Below are positions 7,001 to 12,721 of a stretch of DNA of 13,889 nt, one piece after another. The position numbers were made by a program, and so were the translations under genes. The notes beneath the pieces were generated by a model. The model had not been told where the DNA came from. It did not search any database and saw only the letters and a program-made list of their open reading frames with translations. Source of the stretch: Candidatus Melainabacteria bacterium (GTDB lineage Bacteria > Cyanobacteriota > Vampirovibrionia > Obscuribacterales > Obscuribacteraceae); contig JACMKL010000718.1 of assembly GCA_014380105.1 (NCBI GenBank), forward strand, positions 1 to 13,889. The letters run 5' to 3'. How positions within the stretch are numbered: the first letter of the stretch is position 1; the number at the start of each line of letters is the position of its first letter.

Positions 7001-7946
7001 CCAGATAATTTGGCTCTTTGATGGGCGACGGAAGCTCAAACGCGGTTGGACGCGGCAGAGGCTGTGTCTGTGTTTGTGAAATTGCTTGAGAAGGCGATTC
7101 AAGCCTGGGAATGTTGTCACCACTGCCTGCCACCACCTGCGATGCGGCGGGTTGAGAAAACTGCTGCATGTTTGGCATCGGACGCGGCGGAGCAACAACA
7201 GCTCCTGACGGACCAAAATTGCCTGTCTCAAAGGCAATTGGCTGAACCTTGCCATGGTCAGGAATTATCGGCGGTTGTTTTTGCTGTGAAAAGTCAGTCG
7301 GTTGTAGAATCAGATTCTGCTGAATTGGCGACTTAACGACCGGCCAAAGATTGCGAATGCGATCAACGTACGCTGGAGCACTTCCGCAAGGTCCCAAATT
7401 TACCCTGGCATCTTCCAGGCGATTACTTTCGCCAAGTTCGACAGCCTGCCAGGCTGGAAGCAAGAGATTGAATGCATGGCGGACGATCAGGGGATTCATT
7501 GAGCCGGAGCATTGATATTTCTCGCCAGACTCCAGCGCCTGCTGCGCGTACAAAATCAGGCAAAGACCACGGCTCTCAATGAGGAAACACCATTCATCTG
7601 GCGGTTCCGCACGATCTTCCGAGAAAATCGAGACACAAAAGGCATCTCGCATCAGTTCTTTGAAACGAGGACCGGTAGGTAACAACCAGGCCGCCGACTT
7701 TCGGGACCAGTAAACCAGCACAGGCGCAAGCTTTTCCGCGACCGCCAATTGCTCGACGTCCCGAATAAAAGGTAAAAATTCCGCGGGTGTCAGGATGCTA
7801 AGCGGCAATGCGCCCGGTCCAGATTGCTGAACCAACATCATCTGAAGTTGTGACCCGCCCGGCTCCGCCATGCGCCGCCCACCATTTGCCAATAGGAGTC
7901 CTTCAAGGGCTCCCGCCATATTACTAATACCCAAGGAAGTATCCAA
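4026..7946 (-). CDS. Multidomain c-di-GMP signalling protein: DICT, three GAF-like domains, GGDEF, degenerate HD-GYP
   Basis: A 1306-residue predicted soluble sensor that should make cyclic di-GMP. Order: DICT-like sensory domain (about 55-165, with RDVEQLAVAEKLAPVLVYWS, PPDEWCFLIES and a YQCSGS segment); Pro/Gln-rich linker (about 205-345); GAF-like domains at about 376-540, 550-700 and 715-895, separated by helices; GGDEF domain (about 898-1060); linker; HD-GYP-type domain (about 1115-1304). The cyclase looks active: metal region VDLDFLKKIND (938-948), GGEEF at 980-984, and an inhibitory I-site R971-D-V-D974 exactly five residues upstream. The HD-GYP domain keeps DGSGYP (1232-1237) but HD is S1174-N1175, so phosphodiesterase activity is unlikely. 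The gene is monocistronic, divergent from the methyltransferase. The start is uncertain: TTG 7946 gives the longest frame, ATG 7919 (residue 10) is equally possible, and neither has a good ribosome-binding site. Residues are numbered from TTG. Confidence 0.95.
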   Translation of the reverse strand: MDTSLGISNMAGALEGLLLANGGRRMAEPGGSQLQMMLVQQSGPGALPLSILTPAEFLPFIRDVEQLAVAEKLAPVLVYWSRKSAAWLLPTGPRFKELMRDAFCVSIFSEDRAEPPDEWCFLIESRGLCLILYAQQALESGEKYQCSGSMNPLIVRHAFNLLLPAWQAVELGESNRLEDARVNLGPCGSAPAYVDRIRNLWPVVKSPIQQNLILQPTDFSQQKQPPIIPDHGKVQPIAFETGNFGPSGAVVAPPRPMPNMQQFSQPAASQVVAGSGDNIPRLESPSQAISQTQTQPLPRPTAFELPSPIKEPNYLGAANSEFEVSDDIGSQAGAELGNDGAPRPSALRGLRQTLGGEEVQTVESIIPVPAQAIISDIIGQLRHSSDLTSILQYAIETLTQVVQAERGLIWQVVGDQLAVTNEFATSGHTCFVGNQLGSQESTAIVLEFLSRFPDESGAGVISIPDTSHDTNLHKMSPTLSSLIELGEVRGRLMVQLRSRGIFSGFLELQQCSGPREWSRHDAVILQSVAEMLSVVVQQSFDQSKIEMDAREMKLINEIASLFRDSRGQSTEESLVKSVMLVAEHMGFTHSQIYLFNPEDNVLKAQIKGGGHSLVDMNNKDNPFVAVFESGRGKIVNAEFTRKGDKFFAHDMALVLPLISEGERLGVIGLWQRLPNKPQFRPQDRELGLTIAGHLSNVIRAEQAITMIRAEQARSALINRVSNEIRQSLKEVDQIMETLVESLYQYFGLSLCVVSLFDSQDEVFSKSKTAGLEPPPAKAIQSPDEIGESGVIAEETTPPNFGEQLLLASLDDLKKEQKVFLTADQINEKLAGRNVEIPDGLKSATLFPLVHAGNFKAGLCLVSSERETPFPKNDVHMVTDLSDRVAVVVSHAELFAQVERQAVTDPMTGLFNRRYFNEQLGKEIDRYQRFGHPFSYIIVDLDFLKKINDSLGHHFGDIAIKHIANVMKRSIRDVDTVGRFGGEEFVVLLPETDRENARMVAERICAAIRAKPVDGVGLVTASLGLATFPGDAQDKDKLQELADQALYLAKHRGRNQVCSVIEDLMPSLTENLAAAAAQKERDLENTVPPGTIITLPEAEVPVPVPKTQAPSVDMVLANEKGILGIIAQIVKSIDEKDAYGSDRSPRAYTYANSIAQSLRLSKEHAELVSLSAAFSNIGKLSIDAELLNKNGPLDQDEMDQIRRVPSLGAKFLEPSKMLYKLSTVIEALHEHWDGSGYPKGLKNEEIPLESRIISLVDAYVAMTSDRPYRKCLSKQEAIKQIQDDSGRKFDPRLVKFLLTVLQKETLP
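5812..5855 (-). repeat. Tandem 27-bp repeat inside the signalling gene, coding a duplicated coiled-coil segment
   Basis: The 17-base unit GCTTGCTCTGCGCGAAT (plus-strand reading, 5812-5828) recurs at 5839-5855 with one mismatch, a period of 27 bases or nine codons. In the protein it gives IRAEQA at 698-703 and again at 707-712, in the helix linking the second and third GAF-like domains. Confidence 0.7.
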
Positions 7947-7985
7947 TTAATCTTGCTGGAATTTAGCATTCGTCACTGAAAAGCT

Positions 7986-8012
7986 TTGCCAGATCGGCTT
8001 CCGTGATAGGAT
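7986..8012 (+). promoter_or_regulatory. Possible promoter of the methyltransferase-TPR unit
   Basis: TTGCCA (7986-7991) resembles a -35 box, and TGATAGGAT (8004-8012) resembles an extended -10 (TGn plus TAGGAT). The spacer is 15 bases, shorter than ideal. It would give a leader of about 50 bases. No convincing promoter for the opposite (signalling) gene was seen in this 120-base divergent gap; a TGCTAAATT near its start is the best candidate. Confidence 0.25.
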
Positions 8013-8072
8013 GGCTGCTGGCATCTGTCGCCCAAGAGGCTGACGGACACTTATTGGACCTGAAAATTGAGC

Positions 8073-8765
8073 ATGACAGTAGATCGCAAAACCATTGATG
8101 AAGCCGCAAAATTGGCGAACGAACTACGTTCGTCTGAGGTTTATCACGAGAATCTCGAATTCTGGCAACGCGCCTGGAATATGTGCAAAACGCCGTATAC
8201 CCAGATGCCGGAGCTCGAATATGTGCCATGGATTCCGCAAAGGCTGGAAGCAAATTCGGCGTCGCGCATTCTTGACCTCGGGTGCGGCAGCGGCTGGTTA
8301 TCGGTCTTTCTAGCAAGAAGTGGATTTAAGGTTACAGGTATTGATGTCGCGCCACATGCCCTGGAATTGGGCAGGCAGTGGGCTGCGATGGAAAACCTCG
8401 ATATTACTTTCGATGTTGGAGACATGGGCGACATGCCCTATCCGAACAATTCTTTCGACGCTGTAGTTGCTAATTCAATCATTGAGCACCTTCCGCTGTC
8501 ACTTGCGCTTGTCTCGATGGCAAAAGTGAAATCAATAATTGTTCCGGGCGGCACATTTATCGGCTGCTTCGACAAAGTTGGCACCGGTCCAGGCGAATAT
8601 TACAAACTTGAAGACGGCACCCAGGTCTACACGGACAAAGGGCGCAAAGGAATGATGCTGCGCTATTTTCCAGATGAAGAACTAAAACAGCTCTTTGACG
8701 GCTGGGAAATTGTCGAGATGAAAACACTTGCCAGCGGAAGTCGCTTCGTCGTCGCGAAAAGTTAA
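8073..8765 (+). CDS. Class I SAM-dependent methyltransferase
   Basis: About 230 residues with a Rossmann-type methyltransferase core. Motif I is ILDLGCGSGWLSVFLA (about residues 67-82), the SAM-binding glycine loop. The next strand ends in the acidic ribose-binding position (VTGIDV). A GDMGDMPYPNNSFDAVVAN segment carries the adenine-contact aspartates and motif IV region, followed by SIIEHLPL, as in Methyltransf_11/25 proteins. The remaining N-terminal part (HENLEFWQRAWNM) is probably a substrate-side cap. The C-terminal part, with LRYFPDEELKQLFDGWEIVE, is typical of small-molecule or lipid/quinone-type methyltransferases, but the substrate cannot be assigned. ATG 8073 is preferred by codon; TTG 8067, two codons upstream, has the better-spaced weak ribosome-binding site (TGGA 8055-8058). 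It lies 35 bases before the TPR gene and is probably cotranscribed with it. Confidence 0.92.
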   Translation: MTVDRKTIDEAAKLANELRSSEVYHENLEFWQRAWNMCKTPYTQMPELEYVPWIPQRLEANSASRILDLGCGSGWLSVFLARSGFKVTGIDVAPHALELGRQWAAMENLDITFDVGDMGDMPYPNNSFDAVVANSIIEHLPLSLALVSMAKVKSIIVPGGTFIGCFDKVGTGPGEYYKLEDGTQVYTDKGRKGMMLRYFPDEELKQLFDGWEIVEMKTLASGSRFVVAKS

Positions 8766-8800
8766 GCCACCAAATTCGCAACCACCGAAAGTGGAGTTCA

Positions 8801-9883
8801 ATGAATTCAGCCGGCGAATTAGACAGCAAAAATGCTCTCGACGAAGCTGAACTTCGCCTCGGTGCTGGGCACCGCGATCTTGTGCCACTGCTCGACACGC
8901 TCGCCTACGATTATCACACTGCAGCAAAATTTGATGCTGCTGAAGAATGTTATTTGCGAGCAATCGCTATCACAGAAGAAGACAAAGGTTTCGAGTCACT
9001 ACTACTGGTGCCACGCCTGCATAATCTTGCTGTCCTTTATCGTATTCAAGACAAGTTCAAAGAAGCAGAAGCTATCTACAAGCGCAGCCTGGAACTCACT
9101 GTAGCCGGCTGCTCAAATATTCTTGATGCGGCAACACAAATGAATTATCTTGCTGGTCTATATTTTGCCTGGGGAAAACTTGCCGATGCAGAAAATCTCG
9201 TCAAAGATTCAATTAAAATCTACCAGGACGAATTGGGTGAAGGGCATGAATACGAAGCATTTTGCTTAATGGGCCTGGCATTTATTTATCGCCAACAAGG
9301 CCAGGAAATATATGCCAAAGAATGTTTTACACGATGCGAGAAACAGATGAAAGGGGCGCCCAGACTGGAATACTTGGAAAGCTTTCAAGATATTTCTCAC
9401 AGCCTATTTTATTTGGCTCGCTCCCATTATCGTCAAAATAGATTCGACGACGCAATTGTTTTGTTTCGCTATGCATTGCTGAGCGAAACTTGGGAATTGT
9501 GGCCTTATCACCCTTTTGTCGCACAAAGTTTGCAATTACTGGCGGATTTATATTCCGCTCAAAGTATGTTTGCAGAAGCCGAACACCTTTACCAACAAGC
9601 GCTCCAACTGCGAATGAGTGTCCTGGGAGCGGAGCACGTCAGCGTGGCGGTCAGCGCAAATTCGCTGGCGAAACTTCTTCAAAAATTGCACCGCTACGAT
9701 GAAGCAGCACAGATGTACACGCTCGCCATTGCAATCAGAAAAAACTCTGCCTATCCACCGCAATACGCACAGACCTTATTAGCATTTGCGGAAATGGAAA
9801 GAGAGCGAGGAGAAAATTCTCACGCGGATGATCTCGATGCGCAGGCTAAAAATATTCTCGACTCATACAGTCCTACTCCATAA
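8801..9883 (+). CDS. Tetratricopeptide-repeat protein, kinesin-light-chain-like
   Basis: A 360-residue protein made almost entirely of about eight TPR units with a roughly 42-residue period, of the TPR_10/TPR_12 (kinesin light chain) type. Units start near residues 25, 69, 110, 152, 198, 240, 281 and 321. Clear ones are LLDTLAYDYHTAAKFDAAEE, LHNLAVLYRIQDKFKEAEAI, LQLLADLYSAQSMFAEAEHL and ANSLAKLLQKLHRYDEAAQM; the linker RMSVLGAEHVSVAV is the usual 'LGxxHxxVA' element. There is no signal peptide or membrane segment, so it is a predicted cytoplasmic protein-binding scaffold. GTGGAG (8791-8796) lies four bases before the ATG. It follows the methyltransferase by 35 bases, and a joint role is plausible but unproven. 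The partner cannot be read from the sequence. Confidence 0.93.
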   Translation: MNSAGELDSKNALDEAELRLGAGHRDLVPLLDTLAYDYHTAAKFDAAEECYLRAIAITEEDKGFESLLLVPRLHNLAVLYRIQDKFKEAEAIYKRSLELTVAGCSNILDAATQMNYLAGLYFAWGKLADAENLVKDSIKIYQDELGEGHEYEAFCLMGLAFIYRQQGQEIYAKECFTRCEKQMKGAPRLEYLESFQDISHSLFYLARSHYRQNRFDDAIVLFRYALLSETWELWPYHPFVAQSLQLLADLYSAQSMFAEAEHLYQQALQLRMSVLGAEHVSVAVSANSLAKLLQKLHRYDEAAQMYTLAIAIRKNSAYPPQYAQTLLAFAEMERERGENSHADDLDAQAKNILDSYSPTP

Positions 9884-10139
9884 CTAACTTTCAGTGCTTT
9901 GAAATGCTCGAATGCATATATGCGCTTAAAGTGCCAAGACAAGCCCTTTACAAGGCACTCGCCTGAAGAGCTTACAGAAACCTTGCAATGGCAGTGTGAG
10001 TTCGAATTTGCTTAGTAAAAGTCGAAATTTGTAGCGAATTATATGTAAGACCACATCTTCAGATAGCGACTGACAATGCCTGTGTTGGCGGTGGTGCAAG
10101 CTAGATGTGCACAATTTATCGGCACAACGCCTCAACTTA
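9884..10139. other. Intergenic stretch with no recognisable gene
   Basis: About 255 bases after the TPR gene contain no convincing protein gene on either strand. A 6-bp inverted repeat, AGTGCC / GGCACT (9930-9935 and 9954-9959), could end the TPR transcript, but it has an 18-base loop and no T tract. A 10-bp palindrome GCATATATGC lies at 9914-9923. Two imperfect direct copies of TCGAAATTTG-like sequence lie around 10001-10035. None of these points to a known element. Confidence 0.4.
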
Positions 10140-10148
10140 TGCTATAAA
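10119..10148 (+). promoter_or_regulatory. Promoter of the small secreted protein gene (extended -10)
   Basis: TGCTATAAA (10140-10148) is an extended -10 element (TGn plus TATAAA). TCGGCA (10119-10124) is a weak -35 match at 18 bases. Transcription would begin near 10155, which places the start inside the 18-bp dyad and gives a leader of about 50 bases. Confidence 0.5.
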
Positions 10149-10152
10149 GAGC

Positions 10153-10170
10153 AACGTGACAAGTCACGTT
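10153..10170. promoter_or_regulatory. Perfect 18-bp dyad at the predicted transcription start (operator or 5' stem-loop)
   Basis: AACGTGAC (10153-10160), a 2-base AA centre, and GTCACGTT (10163-10170) form a perfect inverted repeat. It covers the predicted +1 region of the small secreted protein gene, the usual place for a repressor operator recognised by a dimer. In RNA the same sequence would give a 7-bp stem with a 4-base loop at the very 5' end of the message, so mRNA stabilisation is an alternative. Confidence 0.55.
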
Positions 10171-10203
10171 CCACACGCGCAGGAACAGTTAAGGGAGTAT
10201 CAC

Positions 10204-10401
10204 ATGAAGAAGAGTTTGGCAGTCGGTCTCATGATCGCCATTTGCACATTTACCGCTAACGCAGCTCAAGCTGAAGATAACAAATTTCAAGCAGCTGGCA
10301 AAAAAGTTGGCAACGCTATCGTCTGGCCTTTCAAGAAGATGGGTCAAGGACTGAAAGCAATGGGCAACGGCGCCAAGAAAATGGTAGGCAAAGGCTCCTA
10401 A
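10204..10401 (+). CDS. Small secreted cationic glycine/lysine-rich protein, unknown function
   Basis: A 65-residue precursor. Residues 1-23 form a textbook Sec signal peptide (MKKSLAVGLMIAICTFTANA, ending ANAAQA) with the cleavage site after AQA. The mature part is about 42 residues, has nine lysines against two acidic residues, no cysteine, and spaced glycines with hydrophobic positions (NAIVWPFKKMGQGLKAMG, then GAKKMVGKGS), compatible with a short amphipathic helix. AAGGGAG (10191-10197) lies six bases before the ATG, an excellent ribosome-binding site. The gene stands alone with its own promoter, dyad and terminator. The mature peptide could bind anionic surfaces such as membrane, nucleic acid or polyphosphate, or be a periplasmic or envelope structural peptide; no family is recognised. 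The frame is open further upstream, but that lacks a start with a ribosome-binding site. Confidence 0.85.
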   Translation: MKKSLAVGLMIAICTFTANAAQAEDNKFQAAGKKVGNAIVWPFKKMGQGLKAMGNGAKKMVGKGS

Positions 10402-10423
10402 GCACTTCTACTAAAGCTTTTCG

Positions 10424-10456
10424 GCTCTCCGCTCTGAGCGGGGAGCTTTGCTTTTT
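10424..10456 (+). terminator. Rho-independent terminator of the small secreted protein gene
   Basis: GCTCTCCGCT (10424-10433) pairs with AGCGGGGAGC (10437-10446) as a 10-bp stem with one G-T pair and a CTG loop, followed by TTTGCTTTTT (10447-10456). It begins 23 bases after the stop codon. On the minus strand no T run follows, so it is a poorer terminator for the polyamine-type operon that converges from the right. Confidence 0.88.
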
Positions 10457-10474
10457 GGAAGCAAGATCATCTCA

Positions 10475-11593
10475 TCAAGTGCACTTAAGCTCAGTCCACA
10501 TGCGATCGTAAGTAAAAATTGCCTGTCCGACATCCCCTATCTCTTCGCAGCGCGCTAGTACATTTTCGCTCGGGTAGAGATTTTTATCGTTTTTCAATTC
10601 TTCGTCTACAAGCGGCAATGCCAATCTATTTGGCGTTGCATAACGAGTGAAATTGGCAATCGCAGCGCCCACCTTTGGTTCAAGTATGTAATTGATCCAC
10701 TCATATGCACGCTCGGGATGTGGTGCAGATTTAGGGATGCACAAATTATCCAACCAGATTGAGCAACCGCTTACAGGAATTGCATATTGCACATCTGAAT
10801 TTTCGCGTTTCGCCTGATAGGCGTCCCCACTGTAAACCAATGACAGCCAGCAATCTCCGCTTACCAGTTGCGTTATTACCTGGTCAGAGGAGTAACACAT
10901 CGTTAGAGGTTTTTGCTCTTTCAAGTCGGCGGTAGCAGCAGCAATCAGTTTTTCGTCAGTAGTGTTAAACGAATAACCTCGATGCTTGAGCGCAAATCCA
11001 ATAGTTTCGCGCGGATCATCGAGCAAGGTAATTCTATTTCTCAAACGAGAATCAAAGAAAACTTCCCAGTCGGCAGGTGTTTTGTTGCCGCTAGCCATTG
11101 CTTCTTCAATGTCTGTTTCACCTCGCATCAAGGCCTTACGCAATGCAGCGGCATTATATCCAATACCAGTAGTTCCCCAAGTGTAGGGGACTGAGTGAAT
11201 CAGACCTGGGTCGTGTGCCGCATGCTGAAAGCGTTCCATGATGTTTTTTAGATTAGGAATTCGACTGTGGTCGATCTTTTGAAGCAAATCGAGTTTGACC
11301 AGCTGATGCAGCATGTATCCGGTCGGCACCACAATGTCATAGTCGGTGGCACCAGCTTGCAACTTTGCAAGAAGTGCTTCATTCGATGCGAATGTATCGT
11401 AAACAACCTGCGCTCCGGAGCGCTTTTCGAATTCCGGAATTGTGTCAGGATGAAGGTAATCAGCCCAACTGTATATGTTGAGAGTATTACCCTCCTTGCC
11501 ACCGGATGAAGAACTAAGCCCACAACCGGGCAGCGTCGATGCCACCAAAGTGCCGGTTAATCCTTGTAGAAAACTGCGCCTGGAAAGACTCAA
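10475..11593 (-). CDS. potD: PotD-like substrate-binding lipoprotein of a polyamine-type ABC transporter, Tat-exported
   Basis: A 372-residue solute-binding protein of the spermidine/putrescine family (usual length about 340-370). The N-terminus has a twin-arginine motif (SRRSFLQ, residues 4-10), a hydrophobic stretch, and a lipobox-like LPGC with C24 as the probable lipidated cysteine, so it is predicted to be exported folded and anchored outside the cytoplasmic membrane. The family core is clear: NIYSWADYLHPDTIPEFEKR, then YDTFASNEALLAKLQAG, YDIVVPTGYMLHQLVK and NLKNIMERF. The start codon is TTG directly after the PotA stop (TAA-TTG), and AAAGGAGG (11606-11599 on the minus strand) sits five bases before it, which fixes this start. 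Translation is therefore coupled to the ATPase gene. Polyamine is the likely ligand class, but related proteins bind other cationic amines. Confidence 0.93.
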   Translation of the reverse strand: MSLSRRSFLQGLTGTLVASTLPGCGLSSSSGGKEGNTLNIYSWADYLHPDTIPEFEKRSGAQVVYDTFASNEALLAKLQAGATDYDIVVPTGYMLHQLVKLDLLQKIDHSRIPNLKNIMERFQHAAHDPGLIHSVPYTWGTTGIGYNAAALRKALMRGETDIEEAMASGNKTPADWEVFFDSRLRNRITLLDDPRETIGFALKHRGYSFNTTDEKLIAAATADLKEQKPLTMCYSSDQVITQLVSGDCWLSLVYSGDAYQAKRENSDVQYAIPVSGCSIWLDNLCIPKSAPHPERAYEWINYILEPKVGAAIANFTRYATPNRLALPLVDEELKNDKNLYPSENVLARCEEIGDVGQAIFTYDRMWTELKCT

Positions 11594-12721
11594 TTAGTCC
11601 TCCTTTCGGACATTGTCTTTTAGGAGCGTGCAGGTATTCCAGTCGATGCCAACAGAAACATAATCGCCAACATTAAAAACACCAGCTTGAGAAGTTGGAT
11701 GAGAAATTCGGAAATCCACTCCCATGTCTGATTTCACGACATATTCCGTTGACGCACCGAGGTAATTTCTCGTACTGACGGAACCCTTGATACGATCGAC
11801 GGAGCCACCATTTTTTGATGGACTTTCGCCGATTGCGTGCATTGTTAAAAGCTGGGGTTTAACAGACAAAAGAACTTTGCTGCCAGCAGACGCACCAGAT
11901 GCGGTGGCGCCAGAATTTACCGATACAATCAAAGAATTGGGTAAATTTACTTTAGTCAAGCCATTGCCAGCCACATCAACGAGAGTCGCTTCAATTAAGT
12001 TTGTGTTACCAATAAAGCGAGCCACGAAGGGCGTTATAGGCTGATCATAGACTTCGTGAGGTGTGCCTATCTGTTCCAGATTGCCGCTATAAAAAACAGC
12101 TATCCGACTCGAAAGGGCAAGAGCTTCATCTTGATCGTGAGTGACCATAATGAATGTCATGTTTAATTCACGCTGCAATCGCGCCAACTCATTTTGCATT
12201 TCTTCACGAATTTGCGGATCTAGAGCCGACAGTGGTTCATCGAGTAGAAGCACTTTTGGACGGTTTACTATTGCCCTTGCCAGGGCAACACGCTGCTGCT
12301 GTCCACCTGAGAGTTGCGAAGGAAAACGCTCAGACATCTGAGATAGGCGCACCAGATTCAGTGCGTTACTAACGCGTTTGCGCATCTCTTCATCGGCAAT
12401 CTTTGGACCCGACTTAAGACCGAATGCAACGTTTTCAAAAACTGTCAAATGCGGAAATAACGCATAACTCTGAAAAACCATGTTAACGGGACGTTTGTGT
12501 GGCGGTACGCCTGACACGTCTTTTCCATCGACAAGTAATTTGCCGGTGCTAGGTGTTTCAAAACCGGCAATAATTCGGAGAAGTGTCGTCTTGCCGCAAC
12601 CGGACGGACCTAAGAGGCTGAAGAATTCACCTTCTTTCACACCTAGATTGAGCGTTCGCAAAGCCTGAGTGGCACCGAATCGCTTTGAAATTTCAATAGC
12701 CTGGATGGCCAGTTCGCTCAT
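11594..12721 (-). CDS. potA: PotA-like ATP-binding protein of a polyamine-type ABC transporter
   Basis: A 375-residue ATPase that should power a polyamine/cation-type importer from the cytoplasmic face. All nucleotide-binding motifs are intact: Walker A GPSGCGKTT (38-46), Q-loop Q84 in MVFQSYALFPHLTV, signature LSGGQQQRVALARA (137-150), Walker B VLLLDEPLSALD (157-168) and switch histidine H195 in MVTHDQDEA. The C-terminal part (about 240-370) fits a TOBE_2-type regulatory/substrate domain. Length matches PotA (about 370-380). The ATG overlaps the regulator's TGA (ATGA), and AGGG about eight bases upstream can serve as ribosome-binding site. It directly precedes the PotD-like gene. The partner permeases are not in the window. 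FbpC or CysA-like subfamilies share this architecture, but the PotD-like neighbour favours PotA. Confidence 0.93.
   Translation of the reverse strand: MSELAIQAIEISKRFGATQALRTLNLGVKEGEFFSLLGPSGCGKTTLLRIIAGFETPSTGKLLVDGKDVSGVPPHKRPVNMVFQSYALFPHLTVFENVAFGLKSGPKIADEEMRKRVSNALNLVRLSQMSERFPSQLSGGQQQRVALARAIVNRPKVLLLDEPLSALDPQIREEMQNELARLQRELNMTFIMVTHDQDEALALSSRIAVFYSGNLEQIGTPHEVYDQPITPFVARFIGNTNLIEATLVDVAGNGLTKVNLPNSLIVSVNSGATASGASAGSKVLLSVKPQLLTMHAIGESPSKNGGSVDRIKGSVSTRNYLGASTEYVVKSDMGVDFRISHPTSQAGVFNVGDYVSVGIDWNTCTLLKDNVRKED
11599..11606 (-). promoter_or_regulatory. Perfect Shine-Dalgarno deciding the TTG start of the PotD-like gene
   Basis: On the minus strand AAAGGAGG is followed by the five bases ACTAA and then TTG. 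It lies within the last codons of the PotA-like gene. This settles a non-ATG start that would otherwise be doubtful. Confidence 0.9.

Noticed and set aside
7963..8316. A 117-codon minus-strand open frame across the divergent gap
   Set aside because: Most of it is antisense to the methyltransferase SAM-binding core, and its product looks random; the gap is better explained as a promoter region.
9930..9959. Inverted repeat AGTGCC / GGCACT as terminator of the TPR gene
   Set aside because: Only six pairs, an 18-base loop and no T tract on either strand; too weak to call.
9991..10012. GAGTTCGAAT resembling a tRNA T-loop
   Set aside because: The flanking bases do not form a T stem, and no acceptor, anticodon or D arm is visible at the right distances.
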